From contig NZ_JHXF01000023.1 of NCBI RefSeq assembly GCF_000621845.1, positions 1-57,220 on the forward strand: a stretch of DNA of 57,220 bases, read 5' to 3'. Shown here one piece after another: positions 1 through 8,700 of the stretch (position 1 is the first letter of the stretch; every line of letters begins with the position of its first letter). The notes below the pieces were generated by a model. That model did not search any database and was not told the origin of the DNA. It worked only from the letters and a program-made list of their open reading frames with translations. The translations under genes and the position numbers were made by a program. Source of the stretch: Ruminococcus flavefaciens MA2007 (GTDB lineage: Bacteria > Bacillota > Clostridia > Oscillospirales > Ruminococcaceae).

Positions 1-185
1 TGATCTGTCATTGCTGTTGCCTCTATTATTTCTACTCCTTTTTGTTCGCACAGCTTTCTGAGTATCTGCCCTATATCTGCCTTCAACTGTCCATATATAG
101 CTTTTCTTCTGTATTTCGGCGCAAACACTATGTGATACTGACATCTGTATGTGGAGTGGGTTGTATGCTTTATTTCATTTTTCAT
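1..185 (-). CDS. tnpA: IS200-like Y1 transposase TnpA, N-terminal part (cut by window edge)
   Basis: The reverse strand reads MKNEIKHTTHSTYRCQYHIV followed by FAPKYRRKAIYG, the characteristic N-terminus of IS200/IS605 TnpA, a single-strand DNA HUH/Y1 transposase. About 61 codons are visible. The expected HUH metal-binding motif should begin just beyond the edge, since the last readable residues are ATAMTD. The ATG at 183-185 is preceded by AAGGAGGTTATTAACA, a strong ribosome site. The visible part has no stop or frameshift, so the gene may be intact outside the window. Confidence 0.9.
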   Translation of the reverse strand, partial: MKNEIKHTTHSTYRCQYHIVFAPKYRRKAIYGQLKADIGQILRKLCEQKGVEIIEATAMTD

Positions 186-330
186 TGTTAATAACCTCCT
201 TGTATCTCAGATAGTAATGTGGTCGCCAAACCTTTACTATTCTACCATACTTGGAGGTTATTTTTAAGCTTTTGCTAAAGCATTTTTATTCCCCCAGTAG
301 AACTGGGGGTTTAGTTTCGCTAAAGCGCCA
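1..330 (-). mobile_element. IS200/IS605-family element, one end only
   Basis: This is the end of an IS200/IS605-type element whose transposase runs off the left edge. Outside the tnpA start lies a non-coding end with a perfect 8-bp hairpin (CCCCCAGT / ACTGGGGG, 291-309, 3-nt loop) and further small palindromes around GCTTTTGCTAAAGC and TTTAGTTTCGCTAAA (about 268-326). Such subterminal hairpins are recognised by HUH transposases of this family, which do not use classic inverted repeats. The exact outer boundary, about 325-335, is a guess. Whether a tnpB partner exists cannot be seen. Confidence 0.75.
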
Positions 331-336
331 ATAAGA

Positions 337-367
337 AAAAGGGACTGCGTTTATTGCAGTCCCTTTT
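337..367 (-). terminator. Intrinsic terminator of the AlbA-domain gene
   Basis: A 12-bp perfect stem, AAAAGGGACTGC (337-348) with GCAGTCCCTTTT (356-367) and a 7-nt loop, lies just past the stop codon at 382. Read on the minus strand it ends in a T-rich run. Confidence 0.8.
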
Positions 368-381
368 GTTTTATTCAAAAA

Positions 382-837
382 CTACTCTTTCAGTTCCCTC
401 AGCATTTCCGCTACTTCCTCCACGGAGCATTTATAGTCGCCGTCGCCGCTGCGCTTATAGGTGCCTGTGTAGACGCTTCCGCCGATATAAATGGGCTCCT
501 CGCCCTTTTTTATCTTAGGTACAGTTATGACTATGATATGCTTGCCGTCTATGCGCTTTATCTGAACGTCGTCATGTGTAAGGATATTTCTGCTCACCTT
601 GCGCTTGTCGTTGATTATCTCCCAGAAATCGCTGAGAAGCCACTCGGGATCGGGTAGGTCTACATGTCTCAGAGTCTTATCGCTGAGCTCCTCTACTCCT
701 AAAAGTATCACGCCGCCGAGAGTATTTGCAAATGCGGAATAGGTCTCCCACAGACTGTCTGGAAGTCCGCCCAAAGCTTTTTTTGCTTCTATACGGTTAG
801 TCTCCTTGTATTTTTCAAGGTGCATTATGTCTATCAT
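382..837 (-). CDS. AlbA_2 / Schlafen-type putative DNA-binding protein
   Basis: About 151 residues. The sequence resembles the AlbA_2 (divergent AAA-4, Schlafen-like) domain: an N-terminal ETNRIEAKKALGGLP-type segment, then SAFANTLGGVILLGVEE, and near the end a PIYIGGSVYTGTYKRSGDG segment. In this family the domain is thought to bind or cleave nucleic acid and is usually fused to a winged-helix part, which is missing here. The start at 837 is preferred over the ATG at 843 because AAAGGGGA is then about 6 nt upstream. It is monocistronic, with its own promoter and terminator, and sits beside the IS element. Its cellular role is unknown. Confidence 0.75.
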   Translation of the reverse strand: MIDIMHLEKYKETNRIEAKKALGGLPDSLWETYSAFANTLGGVILLGVEELSDKTLRHVDLPDPEWLLSDFWEIINDKRKVSRNILTHDDVQIKRIDGKHIIVITVPKIKKGEEPIYIGGSVYTGTYKRSGDGDYKCSVEEVAEMLRELKE

Positions 838-859
838 AGCCATTCCCCTTTCTGATTAT

Positions 860-888
860 ATTATAGACTATATTTCGTCGTTCGTCAA
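860..888 (-). promoter_or_regulatory. Promoter of the AlbA-domain gene
   Basis: On the minus strand, -35 TTGACG (883-888), a 17-bp spacer and -10 TATAAT (860-865). It is back to back with the promoter of the LRR gene at 939-967. Confidence 0.7.
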
Positions 889-938
889 GCTCAGGACAAA
901 GAACTCGTGACGGCTGTCGCTACTTAGCAATAAGTGAT

Positions 939-967
939 TTGACAATCTATATGTTTTGCTATATAAT
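939..967 (+). promoter_or_regulatory. Consensus sigma-A promoter of the LRR-dockerin gene
   Basis: TTGACA (939-944), a 17-bp spacer and TATAAT (962-967), a perfect match to consensus. The start would be near 974, giving a short leader with AAGGAG at 989-994 before the ATG at 1003. Confidence 0.85.
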
Positions 968-1002
968 ATAATAGTATTTCTATATAACAAGGAGCGATAA
1001 CA

Positions 1003-4000
1003 ATGCTTAAAAAAATTACCGCAGCCGCACTGAGCACTGCTTTGTGTGTAACGGCTTCAATACCATTCACAGTAAACTGCGCAGCAGGTATTCAGCCCAC
1101 AAATATCAACCTGTCAGCTGTACGCTCGGCAGACGATATCCCCGTACCTGCTGACCTGAGAACAGGTGAAACTCCCATGAAAAAGGGCGAACTTGGAAAT
1201 AATATCCTGTACTTTCTCTATGAGGACGGTACGGTTTATATCAAAGGATACGGTGAAATGGGCGATTTCATCGGCACTCCCTTTGAAAAGTCGGCAAAAA
1301 ACATAAAGAAAGCCGTTTTCATCAACGACGGCGACGGCATTACAAATATAGGCAATAGTTTGTTCTGCAACTGCCCCGAGCTTGAAGAAGCAGAGCTCCC
1401 CGACACTGTAACATCTATCGGAGTAAGCAGCTTCAGCTCCTGTCCAAAGCTCAAAAAGGTCAATATCCCCAAGGCTGTTACATCTATCGGAGTATGGGCT
1501 TTCGCAGACGATACCAGCCTTGAAGCCATTGAGCTCCCAGACAGTCTCAAGCTCATCGACAGAGCCGCATTTCAGGGCTGTACCGCACTTAAAGAAGTGA
1601 CGTTTCCAGAAAAGCTGGAAACTCTGCGCGGATTGAGCTTCCAGAACTGCACATCTCTTACCGAGGTTACTGTCCCCGAAAACGTAACAACTATCGGACC
1701 TTACGCTTTCGGCGGCTGCACCTCACTGAAAAAAGCCGTTGTCAACGGCGGTTCAAAGCAGCTTGGCGAAAAGCTCTTTGAAAAATGTACAGCTCTTGAA
1801 GAACTCACTCTCCCCAATGCAGACACTGCTATTTTCAGAGAAAACGACGCAGAGCCTCTGAAATGGCTCGGCACTCTCTTCGGTTCTTTCGTCTCGGGTT
1901 ATACATACGGCGTAGGCTTCGCCAATACTACCTATTATATCCCGAACTCACTCCAAAAGGTAACGATAACAGGCGGCACAAAGGTTGCCGATGAAGCATT
2001 CTACGGATTCAGCTCCCTTACAGAAGCAGTCATTCCTGATGATACCGAGTACCTTGGCGTAAGCTCTTTCAGCGGCTGTTCAGCTCTTGAAACGTTCAAA
2101 ATGCCCTCTAAGGCAACATTTATCGGAGCTAACGCATTCCTAAACTGCAAGATGATAAATGTTGATATACCAGTCGGCGTTACCGAGATAGGCGCAAACG
2201 CCTTTGAAAACTGCTCATCTATCACAGAGATAAACATTCCAAAGGCAACAAATAAAATAGGCGATGCAGCATTCAGCGGCTGTACTTCGATTAAAAAGGC
2301 TGTGATAAGCACCTGCAAGGACGGTATCGGCAAGAGAACATTCAACAAATGTATGTCTCTCAGCGACCTCACTCTTCCCTATACAGGCTTTGATGCAGAA
2401 TCCGCCGCAGCAAAGGACAGCTCATGCCTGTGTCAGCTCTTCGGCGAATATATCTCGGGATACACCTATAGCGTTACATACAGCGGCGCTACTTATTATG
2501 TGCCGAATAGCCTTGAAAAAATAACCGTTACAGGCGGAACCAATATCCCCGACGCTGCTTTCTATGGCTTCAATTCCCTTACTTCGGTAAGCATGCCAGA
2601 TAATACAGAATATATCGGTGAAAACTCGTTCAGCGGCTGCTCAAAGCTCAAAGAATTCAAAATGCCCTCAAAGGCAACATTTATCGGAGCTAATGCATTC
2701 CAGAACTGCACACTGATAAACGTTGATATCCCCAAGGGAGTTACCGAGATAGGTGCAAACGCCTTTGAAAACTGCACTTTCCTCACTGAGATAAATGTGC
2801 CCGAAGCTACAGATAAGATAGGCGATTCAGCATTCAGCGGCTGTATCTCACTTAAAAAGGCTGTGATAAGCACCTGCAAGAACGGTATCGGCAAGAGAGT
2901 CTTCAACAAATGCACTTCCCTCGGCGACCTTACTCTCCCCTATGCAGGCTTTGATCCTAAGAACGCTGCAAGCAAAGACAGCTCTTGTCTGTGCCAGCTC
3001 TTCGGTGATTATGTCTCGGGATATACCTACGGCATATCATACGACAGCTCTACTTATTATGTGCCGAATACCCTTGAAAAAATAACCGTTACAGGCGACA
3101 CCAATATCCCCGACGCTGCTTTCTATAGCTTCAGCTCTCTTACCGAAGTAAGCATTCCCGACGATACAACATATATCGGAAACCTTGCATTCTCAGGCTG
3201 TTCAAATCTCGAAAAGTTCGATATGCCGTCAAAGGCTGAATACATCGGTAATCATGCATTCAACGGCTGTGCAAATATAGTCGTTGATATCCCCGAAGGC
3301 GTTACAATGATAGGTGAAAGAGCCTTCGGCGGCTGCAACGCTCTCGCAGAGATAAATGTGCCAAAGGCTACTAAAGAGATAGGCGGTACCGCATTCTTCG
3401 ACTGCACAGGGCTCAAAAAAGCAGTCATAAACGGCGAAGATACAATAATCGGTCCAAACTGCTTCAACAAATGTATCTCTCTTGAATCGCTCACGCTTCC
3501 TTTTGTTATACCTGATACAGTCAAGCAGACAGAGTCAGAATCATCATGGTTCAAGGGGCTTTTCGGCACCTATGTCTCAGGCTATACCTACGGTCTGTCT
3601 TGGGGAAACGGCACTATCTATATCCCCAACTCGTTAAAGGAACTCAATATAACAAACGGCAAAGAGCTTCCTGCTAACGCTCTCAGCGGAATGCAGCTGG
3701 AAAACGTTACTCTCCCGAAGACTATCGAATCTATCGGCAACAGCGCTTTCGACGGCTGCAATAAGATACTCAACGTATTCTATCCAGATAAGCAGGCTGC
3801 ATGGGACAAGGTAAAGGTCGGTGAAAAAAATACAGTTCTTGACGAAAGACTGAGAGTTCTCGGTGATGACGGTGAATATCACAACGTGATAACTACCACA
3901 ACAGTTTCCACAACAACTACGACTGCCGCAACAACAACTACAGTTACTACTACATCAGCACCTGTATCAAAGGACTATACACTGGGAGATGTTGATAACA

Positions 4001-4233
4001 ACAAGGCTGTAGACGCAGTTGACGCTTCAACAGTTCTCACTGACTACGCATTAACATCTACCAACAAAAAAAGCGAATTTACCGAGGCACAGAAAAAAGC
4101 TGCCGATGTTGACGCAAACGGCGCTATAAATGCAGTTGACGCTTCATATATCCTTGAATACTACGCTTACACAGCTACCACAAAGGAAAAGCCTGTGACA
4201 ATGAGCGAATACATGTCAAAGAAGTTAAAATAA
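1003..4233 (+). CDS. Secreted BspA-like leucine-rich-repeat protein with C-terminal dockerin
   Basis: 1076 residues. It starts with a Sec signal peptide (about 1-28), followed by many LRR_5 / BspA-type repeats of the form AFxxCxSLxxVxIPxxVTxIGxxAF (about 85-960). A Thr-rich linker (about 965-985) leads to a type I dockerin (about 990-1060) with two helical halves: GDVDNNKAVDAVDAST, and DVDANGAINAVDASY. The dockerin should anchor it to a cohesin on a cellulosomal scaffoldin or the cell surface. BspA-type LRRs usually bind proteins or surfaces rather than catalyse, so adhesion is the likely role. Four blocks with LFG.YVSGYTYG and a YYVPNSLEKITVTG-like strand recur exactly 187 residues apart. 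There is no cysteine protease or glycosidase motif. Confidence 0.88.
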   Translation: MLKKITAAALSTALCVTASIPFTVNCAAGIQPTNINLSAVRSADDIPVPADLRTGETPMKKGELGNNILYFLYEDGTVYIKGYGEMGDFIGTPFEKSAKNIKKAVFINDGDGITNIGNSLFCNCPELEEAELPDTVTSIGVSSFSSCPKLKKVNIPKAVTSIGVWAFADDTSLEAIELPDSLKLIDRAAFQGCTALKEVTFPEKLETLRGLSFQNCTSLTEVTVPENVTTIGPYAFGGCTSLKKAVVNGGSKQLGEKLFEKCTALEELTLPNADTAIFRENDAEPLKWLGTLFGSFVSGYTYGVGFANTTYYIPNSLQKVTITGGTKVADEAFYGFSSLTEAVIPDDTEYLGVSSFSGCSALETFKMPSKATFIGANAFLNCKMINVDIPVGVTEIGANAFENCSSITEINIPKATNKIGDAAFSGCTSIKKAVISTCKDGIGKRTFNKCMSLSDLTLPYTGFDAESAAAKDSSCLCQLFGEYISGYTYSVTYSGATYYVPNSLEKITVTGGTNIPDAAFYGFNSLTSVSMPDNTEYIGENSFSGCSKLKEFKMPSKATFIGANAFQNCTLINVDIPKGVTEIGANAFENCTFLTEINVPEATDKIGDSAFSGCISLKKAVISTCKNGIGKRVFNKCTSLGDLTLPYAGFDPKNAASKDSSCLCQLFGDYVSGYTYGISYDSSTYYVPNTLEKITVTGDTNIPDAAFYSFSSLTEVSIPDDTTYIGNLAFSGCSNLEKFDMPSKAEYIGNHAFNGCANIVVDIPEGVTMIGERAFGGCNALAEINVPKATKEIGGTAFFDCTGLKKAVINGEDTIIGPNCFNKCISLESLTLPFVIPDTVKQTESESSWFKGLFGTYVSGYTYGLSWGNGTIYIPNSLKELNITNGKELPANALSGMQLENVTLPKTIESIGNSAFDGCNKILNVFYPDKQAAWDKVKVGEKNTVLDERLRVLGDDGEYHNVITTTTVSTTTTTAATTTTVTTTSAPVSKDYTLGDVDNNKAVDAVDASTVLTDYALTSTNKKSEFTEAQKKAADVDANGAINAVDASYILEYYAYTATTKEKPVTMSEYMSKKLK
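1876..3612 (+). repeat. 561-bp long-period tandem repeat inside the LRR gene
   Basis: The codon opening the LFG motif recurs at 1876, 2437, 2998 and 3559, each time 561 bp (187 codons) later. Units 2 and 3 share long near-identical DNA stretches, such as the segments encoding YYVPN(S/T)LEKITVTG and MPSKATFIGANAF. Unit 4 is partial, and a more diverged unit precedes 1876. This points to repeated unequal duplication of one block. Confidence 0.85.
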
Positions 4234-4552
4234 CAAAAAACAACCGCAGATAATCATAATACTCATGTAAAAGTTTTATGCTTAATATTGAGAGAACCCC
4301 TTTTGAAAAAGGGGCTTCTCTCAAACTCTCTCCCTAAAACTTTCAGTTTTATTTTTTCTCATATAGGGCTCGCTCTGTATAATTACAGGGCTTTTTTATT
4401 TGGGACGAGCCCTATATGAGAAAAAATCAGCTAAAAAAGTCTTTGGAAAGGGGTATGGGGGAAAGCCTTTCTTCAGAAAGGTTCCCCCCATAATTAGCTA
4501 TAAGTTTCTATATAAGTATTGCGATTAAACTCTGCGGCTGTTTTTTTATCGA
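4234..4552. repeat. Gene-free spacer made of three consecutive foldable repeat blocks
   Basis: The 319-bp spacer holds: (a) 4271-4345, a block found again at 57146-57220 with one mismatch in 75 bp and containing the hairpin GAGAGAA/TTCTCTC around CCCCTTTTGAAAAAGGGG; (b) a perfect 21-bp inverted repeat, 4352-4372 against 4406-4426; (c) 4429-4499, a long imperfect hairpin closed by AGCTAA/TTAGCT with an inner stem TATGGGGG...CCCCCCATA. The first hairpin may end transcription of the LRR gene, but no clean U-tract follows. No convincing ORF is seen. It resembles a REP- or MITE-like dispersed element. Confidence 0.75.
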
Positions 4553-5209
4553 TTATGGTCGGATAACAGAATGACTGTGAATGAAGAACTCCTCCTGACT
4601 TGGCTGCCAGCCCTTTTCCTTCGGCGGAAAGAGCTTATCGAACTCTGCAACAGCTGCCTCATCGTCACAGGGCTTATCTACGTCACTTGGATAGTAGAAC
4701 CACTTCCTGCCGTCAAGAACGCCCTCTTTCAGCTCCTTGACAAGGAGCGCCGACGGGAAGAAATCTCCCTCGAAGCAGACATTGTACTTCAGACAGCTCT
4801 TATAGCCCCTTGCAACGTAATTATCGGGATTGCCGAAGTTTATGACCACGTCGTATCCCATTTCCGAAGCCTTGGCAAAGGTGTGCTCCAGCAGAGCCTT
4901 GCCGATGCCCCTGCGCTGATACTCGGGCAGTACGCAGAGCGGTCCCATGGTGAGGATATCCTTTTCATTGCCCTGCTCGTCCCTGAGCTTAGCTTTGCAG
5001 TACATAACGCTGCCCACTATCCTGCCGTCTGTTTCAGCAACATAGTCCAGCTCGCGGACAAAATCTGAGTGGTCACGCATGATATGTATGAAATAATGCT
5101 CAAAGCAGCCCGGAACGCTGAGATTCCAGAACGCCTCGCGGGCAAGATTTTCTACCTCGCGGTAGTCCTTTTCTGTTTCCTTGCGAATGATAAAGTCAAA
5201 TTTATTCAT
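4553..5209 (-). CDS. GNAT-family N-acetyltransferase
   Basis: 218 residues, one GNAT fold. The acetyl-CoA loop is visible as VLPEYQRRGIGKALLEHTF (motif A, Q/RxxGxG/A type), preceded by the GSVMYCKAKL and LTMGPLCV strands and followed by NFGNPDNYVARGYKSC. Such enzymes transfer acetyl from acetyl-CoA to an amine; the substrate cannot be told from sequence. The ATG at 5209 is chosen because AGGAGG lies 6-7 nt upstream; a GTG at 5242 is possible but inside a hairpin. The leader of about 146 nt contains a possible short ORF and a strong hairpin (see 5241-5330), as in some inducible resistance genes. Confidence 0.85.
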   Translation of the reverse strand: MNKFDFIIRKETEKDYREVENLAREAFWNLSVPGCFEHYFIHIMRDHSDFVRELDYVAETDGRIVGSVMYCKAKLRDEQGNEKDILTMGPLCVLPEYQRRGIGKALLEHTFAKASEMGYDVVINFGNPDNYVARGYKSCLKYNVCFEGDFFPSALLVKELKEGVLDGRKWFYYPSDVDKPCDDEAAVAEFDKLFPPKEKGWQPSQEEFFIHSHSVIRP

Positions 5210-5240
5210 TTTTATAACCTCCTGAAAATGCTGACAAGAC

Positions 5241-5330
5241 ACGAGAGGTTTGTGTGAGAAAGTAGTCGCAAACCTCTCGTTTACGCTGCTATCTCAGTTC
5301 TGTTATTATTTTTCAAACAACTGACTCCTT
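5241..5330 (-). promoter_or_regulatory. Possible leader-peptide attenuator of the acetyltransferase
   Basis: On the minus strand a ribosome site AAGGAG (5325-5330) stands 8 nt before a TTG-initiated 11-codon ORF, MKNNNRTEIAA (5316-5281). Its TAA is followed at once by a perfect 12-bp hairpin: ACGAGAGGTTTG (5280-5269) with CAAACCTCTCGT (5252-5241), loop 16 nt. The second arm's AACCTC can also pair with GAGGTT of the real ribosome site (about 5214-5221), so the hairpin and a blocked ribosome site look mutually exclusive. The TTG start makes the peptide uncertain. Confidence 0.45.
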
Positions 5331-5361
5331 AATAAATATTGCGGTCATATCCGCTGGTTTT

Positions 5362-5390
5362 ATTATAGCTTGTTTTTTCGGGATTGTCAA
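5362..5390 (-). promoter_or_regulatory. Consensus promoter of the acetyltransferase gene
   Basis: On the minus strand TTGACA (5385-5390), a 17-bp spacer and TATAAT (5362-5367). The predicted start near 5355 leaves a leader of about 146 nt. Confidence 0.82.
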
Positions 5391-5767
5391 TAGAATTTTC
5401 AAGTAAAAAAAATAATCAACTATCGATATCTGCCAAACTAAAGCTTTAAAGCAATATCACATTTGTGCTGCGGACTTAATCAGCACAAAATGAACATAAC
5501 GTTATAAACGGGCAGTAAAATACAAAGCTGCAATACTTTACGTAAAAATAATTATACGAAATGCATAAAAAACAGCAAAAAGTGAACAAACAATCGTTTA
5601 AATCACAATAATCGACTTGTGTTGTTCATAAAAATGTAATAAAATTGTTGTATAAGCTGGGGAAAAGATGGGACGCAGCGGCTTCAACGCCATTGTGCTT
5701 TTCTTCAGTTGAGAAAAGGAAGAAACTTTAAAACAAAATCATGTTTGGAAAGTGAGGAATGATCGAC
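5391..5767. other. Intergenic region upstream of the xylanase-esterase gene
   Basis: AT-rich spacer with no convincing ORF. It holds an inverted repeat TTTGTGCTG (5462-5470) / CAGCACAAA (5481-5489) with a 10-nt centre, about 150 bp before the promoter, a candidate operator. The transcribed leader contains a small hairpin CTTTTCT/AGAAAAG near 5700-5718. Confidence 0.5.
5617..5645 (+). promoter_or_regulatory. Promoter of the xylanase-esterase gene
   Basis: TTGTGT (5617-5622), a 17-bp spacer and TAAAAT (5640-5645). The leader would be about 115 nt. Confidence 0.55.
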
Positions 5768-8700
5768 ATGAGAAAAGGCACTTTCAAGAAGATCGTCAGC
5801 GCTGGTATCACAGCAATGATGGTCGCAGCAAGTGTACCTTCAGTTCCTGCAGCCGTTGTTCACGGTGCTGATCAGCAGACCAGAGGCAACATCGGCGGTT
5901 TTGACTACGAAATGTGGAATCAGAACGGTCAGGGACAGGTTTCCATGAATCCCGGCGCAGGCTCATTCACCTGCTCTTGGAGCAACATTGAGAACTTTCT
6001 TGCTCGTATGGGCAAGAACTACGACAGCCAGAAGAAGAACTATAAGTCATTCGGCAATATAATTCTCACTTACGATGTCGAGTACACCCCAAGAGGAAAT
6101 TCGTATATGTGCGTATACGGCTGGACAAGAAATCCTCTTATGGAGTACTATATCGTTGAAGGCTGGGGCGACTGGCGTCCACCCGGAAACGGTGCTGAAA
6201 ACAAGGGCACAGTAACCCTCAACGGCAACACCTATGACATTGCCAAGACAATGCGTTATAACCAGCCCTCTCTTGACGGTACTGCTACATTCCCTCAGTA
6301 CTGGAGCATCCGTCAGACCAGCGGTTCAAGAAACAATACCACAAACTATATGCAGGGCACAATTGACGTATCCAAGCACTTCGACGCATGGAGCCAGAAG
6401 GGACTGGATATGTCGGGTACTCTTTACGAGGTATCCCTCAATATCGAAGGCTACCGTTCAAACGGTTCAGCTAATGTAAAGAAGATAACTGTCGGCAGCG
6501 GCTCTCCTTCACCAAGCGAGACAACTACTACCACACCTACTCAGACTGTAAAGGCTGACGGCGACGGCAATTACTTCACAAGCACATTCGAGAGCGGTGC
6601 CGGCGACTGGTCAGGCAGAGGAAGCGCTTCTGTTGATACAGATTCATCTAACTACTATGACGGCAGCAAGTCTCTCTTAGTATCGGGAAGAGAGTCAGAA
6701 TGGAACGGCTGCGCTATCCCGCTTGATCCAAGCGCTTTCGTACCGGGCAACACATACAGCTTCAGTGCTGCTGTTATGCAGAAATCAGGCGGAAGCTCAA
6801 CGATCCAGATGTCACTCCAGCAGGGAGACGGCAACAGCGCTTCTTATACAAAGATAGCTGACTGCGACACCAAGAGCGGCGAGTGGACAAAGATCGAGAA
6901 TACAGAGTTCACTATCCCTGATAACTCAGTCGATCTCATTCTCTACATTGAGACTCCCGAGAGCTCAGGTGACCTCTGCAATTTCTATGTTGACGCTGTT
7001 CAGGTATCCGAAAAAGGCAAAAAGTCCGCTGTTGTAACAGGACAGGGCAAGGTAGACACTACTTCAGCTCCTGATGATACACCGAAGACTACAGGCAAGA
7101 ACTACAAGGGCGTTCGTGCTCATCAGAACCTTACATATAATTACGAAAAGGGCGGCAACGGCTTCAAGGACTACATGGGACCATACTTCCGTCTCGGTAC
7201 TTCCGTAAGCGGCTATGAGATCGGCAACTCACAGGCTCAGCAATTCATCAAGAAGAACTACAACTCAATCACCTGTGAGAACGAAATGAAGCCTGATTCT
7301 ATCGTTAAGGGCGTAAACGGAGACGAGGTTCAGATCAGCCTCCAGTCTGCAAACAGTATCCTTAAATTTGCAGAGCAGAACGGAATCGGCGTCCGCGGTC
7401 ATACTTTCGTTTGGTACAGCCAGACTCCTGAGTTCCTTTTCAAGGACAACGGCAGCTATGTATCAAAGGACAGAATGAACAAGCGTCTCGAAAGCATGAT
7501 CAAAAACACATTCTCACAGCTCAAGTCAAACTATCCTAAGCTTCAGGTTCATTCATACGACGTCTGCAACGAGCTCTTTGAGAACGACGGCGGCGGAATG
7601 AGAAACTGGTCCAAGTGGAAGGACGTTTACGGCGCAGGCAACTACGACTTCGTAGTAAATGCGTTCAAATATGCAAGAAAGTACGCTCCAAGCGAAACAA
7701 AGCTCTACCTCAACGACTATAACGAGTATATGTCCAAGAAGACTAACGACCTCGTTAACATGGCTAAGAATGTCATGAAGGAAGGCGACTATATCGACGG
7801 TATCGGTATGCAGGCTCACCTTGCAGCAAGCTATCCTTCAGCAAGCGAGTTCGAGACAGCTGTTAAGCAGTTTGAGTCACTTGGTCTTGACGTTCAGGTA
7901 ACCGAGCTTGATATCACAAGAAATCAGAGCAATCAGGGCGAGCTCTATACTCAGATATTTGAAGTATGCATGAGACACGCTAAGAATATCTCAACTGTTA
8001 CTCTCTGGGGTACAACAGACGAGAGAAGCTGGAGAAAGTCTGAAAACGGCGGTTCACCGCTCCCATTCAGCAATTACCAGCCTAAGAGCTTCTATAATGA
8101 CATCATTGCTCTTACAAAGAAGATCGATCCGCCTAACTATGACGATGACGAAGAGGAAGTAGTAACAACTACAGCTACTACTACAACTGCTCCTCCTGTA
8201 AACGTTACAACAACTACAACCGCTCCTCCTGCACCTGCTAAGGACCTCAAGGAGATTCTCAACGAGAAGGTTTCTATCTGGGGCGACTCCAACAAGGACT
8301 CAGGCGTAGATATGGGCGACGTTGTACTTATCATGCAGTCACTTGCTAACCCTGACAAGTACCAGATGTCAGAGCAGGGACGGTTCAACGCAGACGTTGC
8401 AGAAGCAGGAAACGGCATCACAGCACAGGACGCTCTTATTTTACAGCGTTACCTCTTAGGTCTTATAAAGTCACTTCCTGCAAGCTATGCAGACCAGATC
8501 AAGACTGTAACTACAGAAGCTACTACAACTAAGGCTACTACTACATCAACTACTACAACTACAACAACAAAGGCAACAACCACAACTACAACAACTCAGC
8601 CAAAGTCAAACTTCAACTACAACGGCAACGTACAGTTCAAGGAAGCTCCCGGCAACTACTTCAACGGCTGCCAGCAGCAGGGCAAGGTTACAAAGGAGAG

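Noticed and set aside
2001..2915. Two similar minus-strand ORFs (2001-2372 and 2562-2915)
   Set aside because: They lie opposite the LRR gene and resemble each other only because the sense strand repeats every 561 bp. No ribosome sites.
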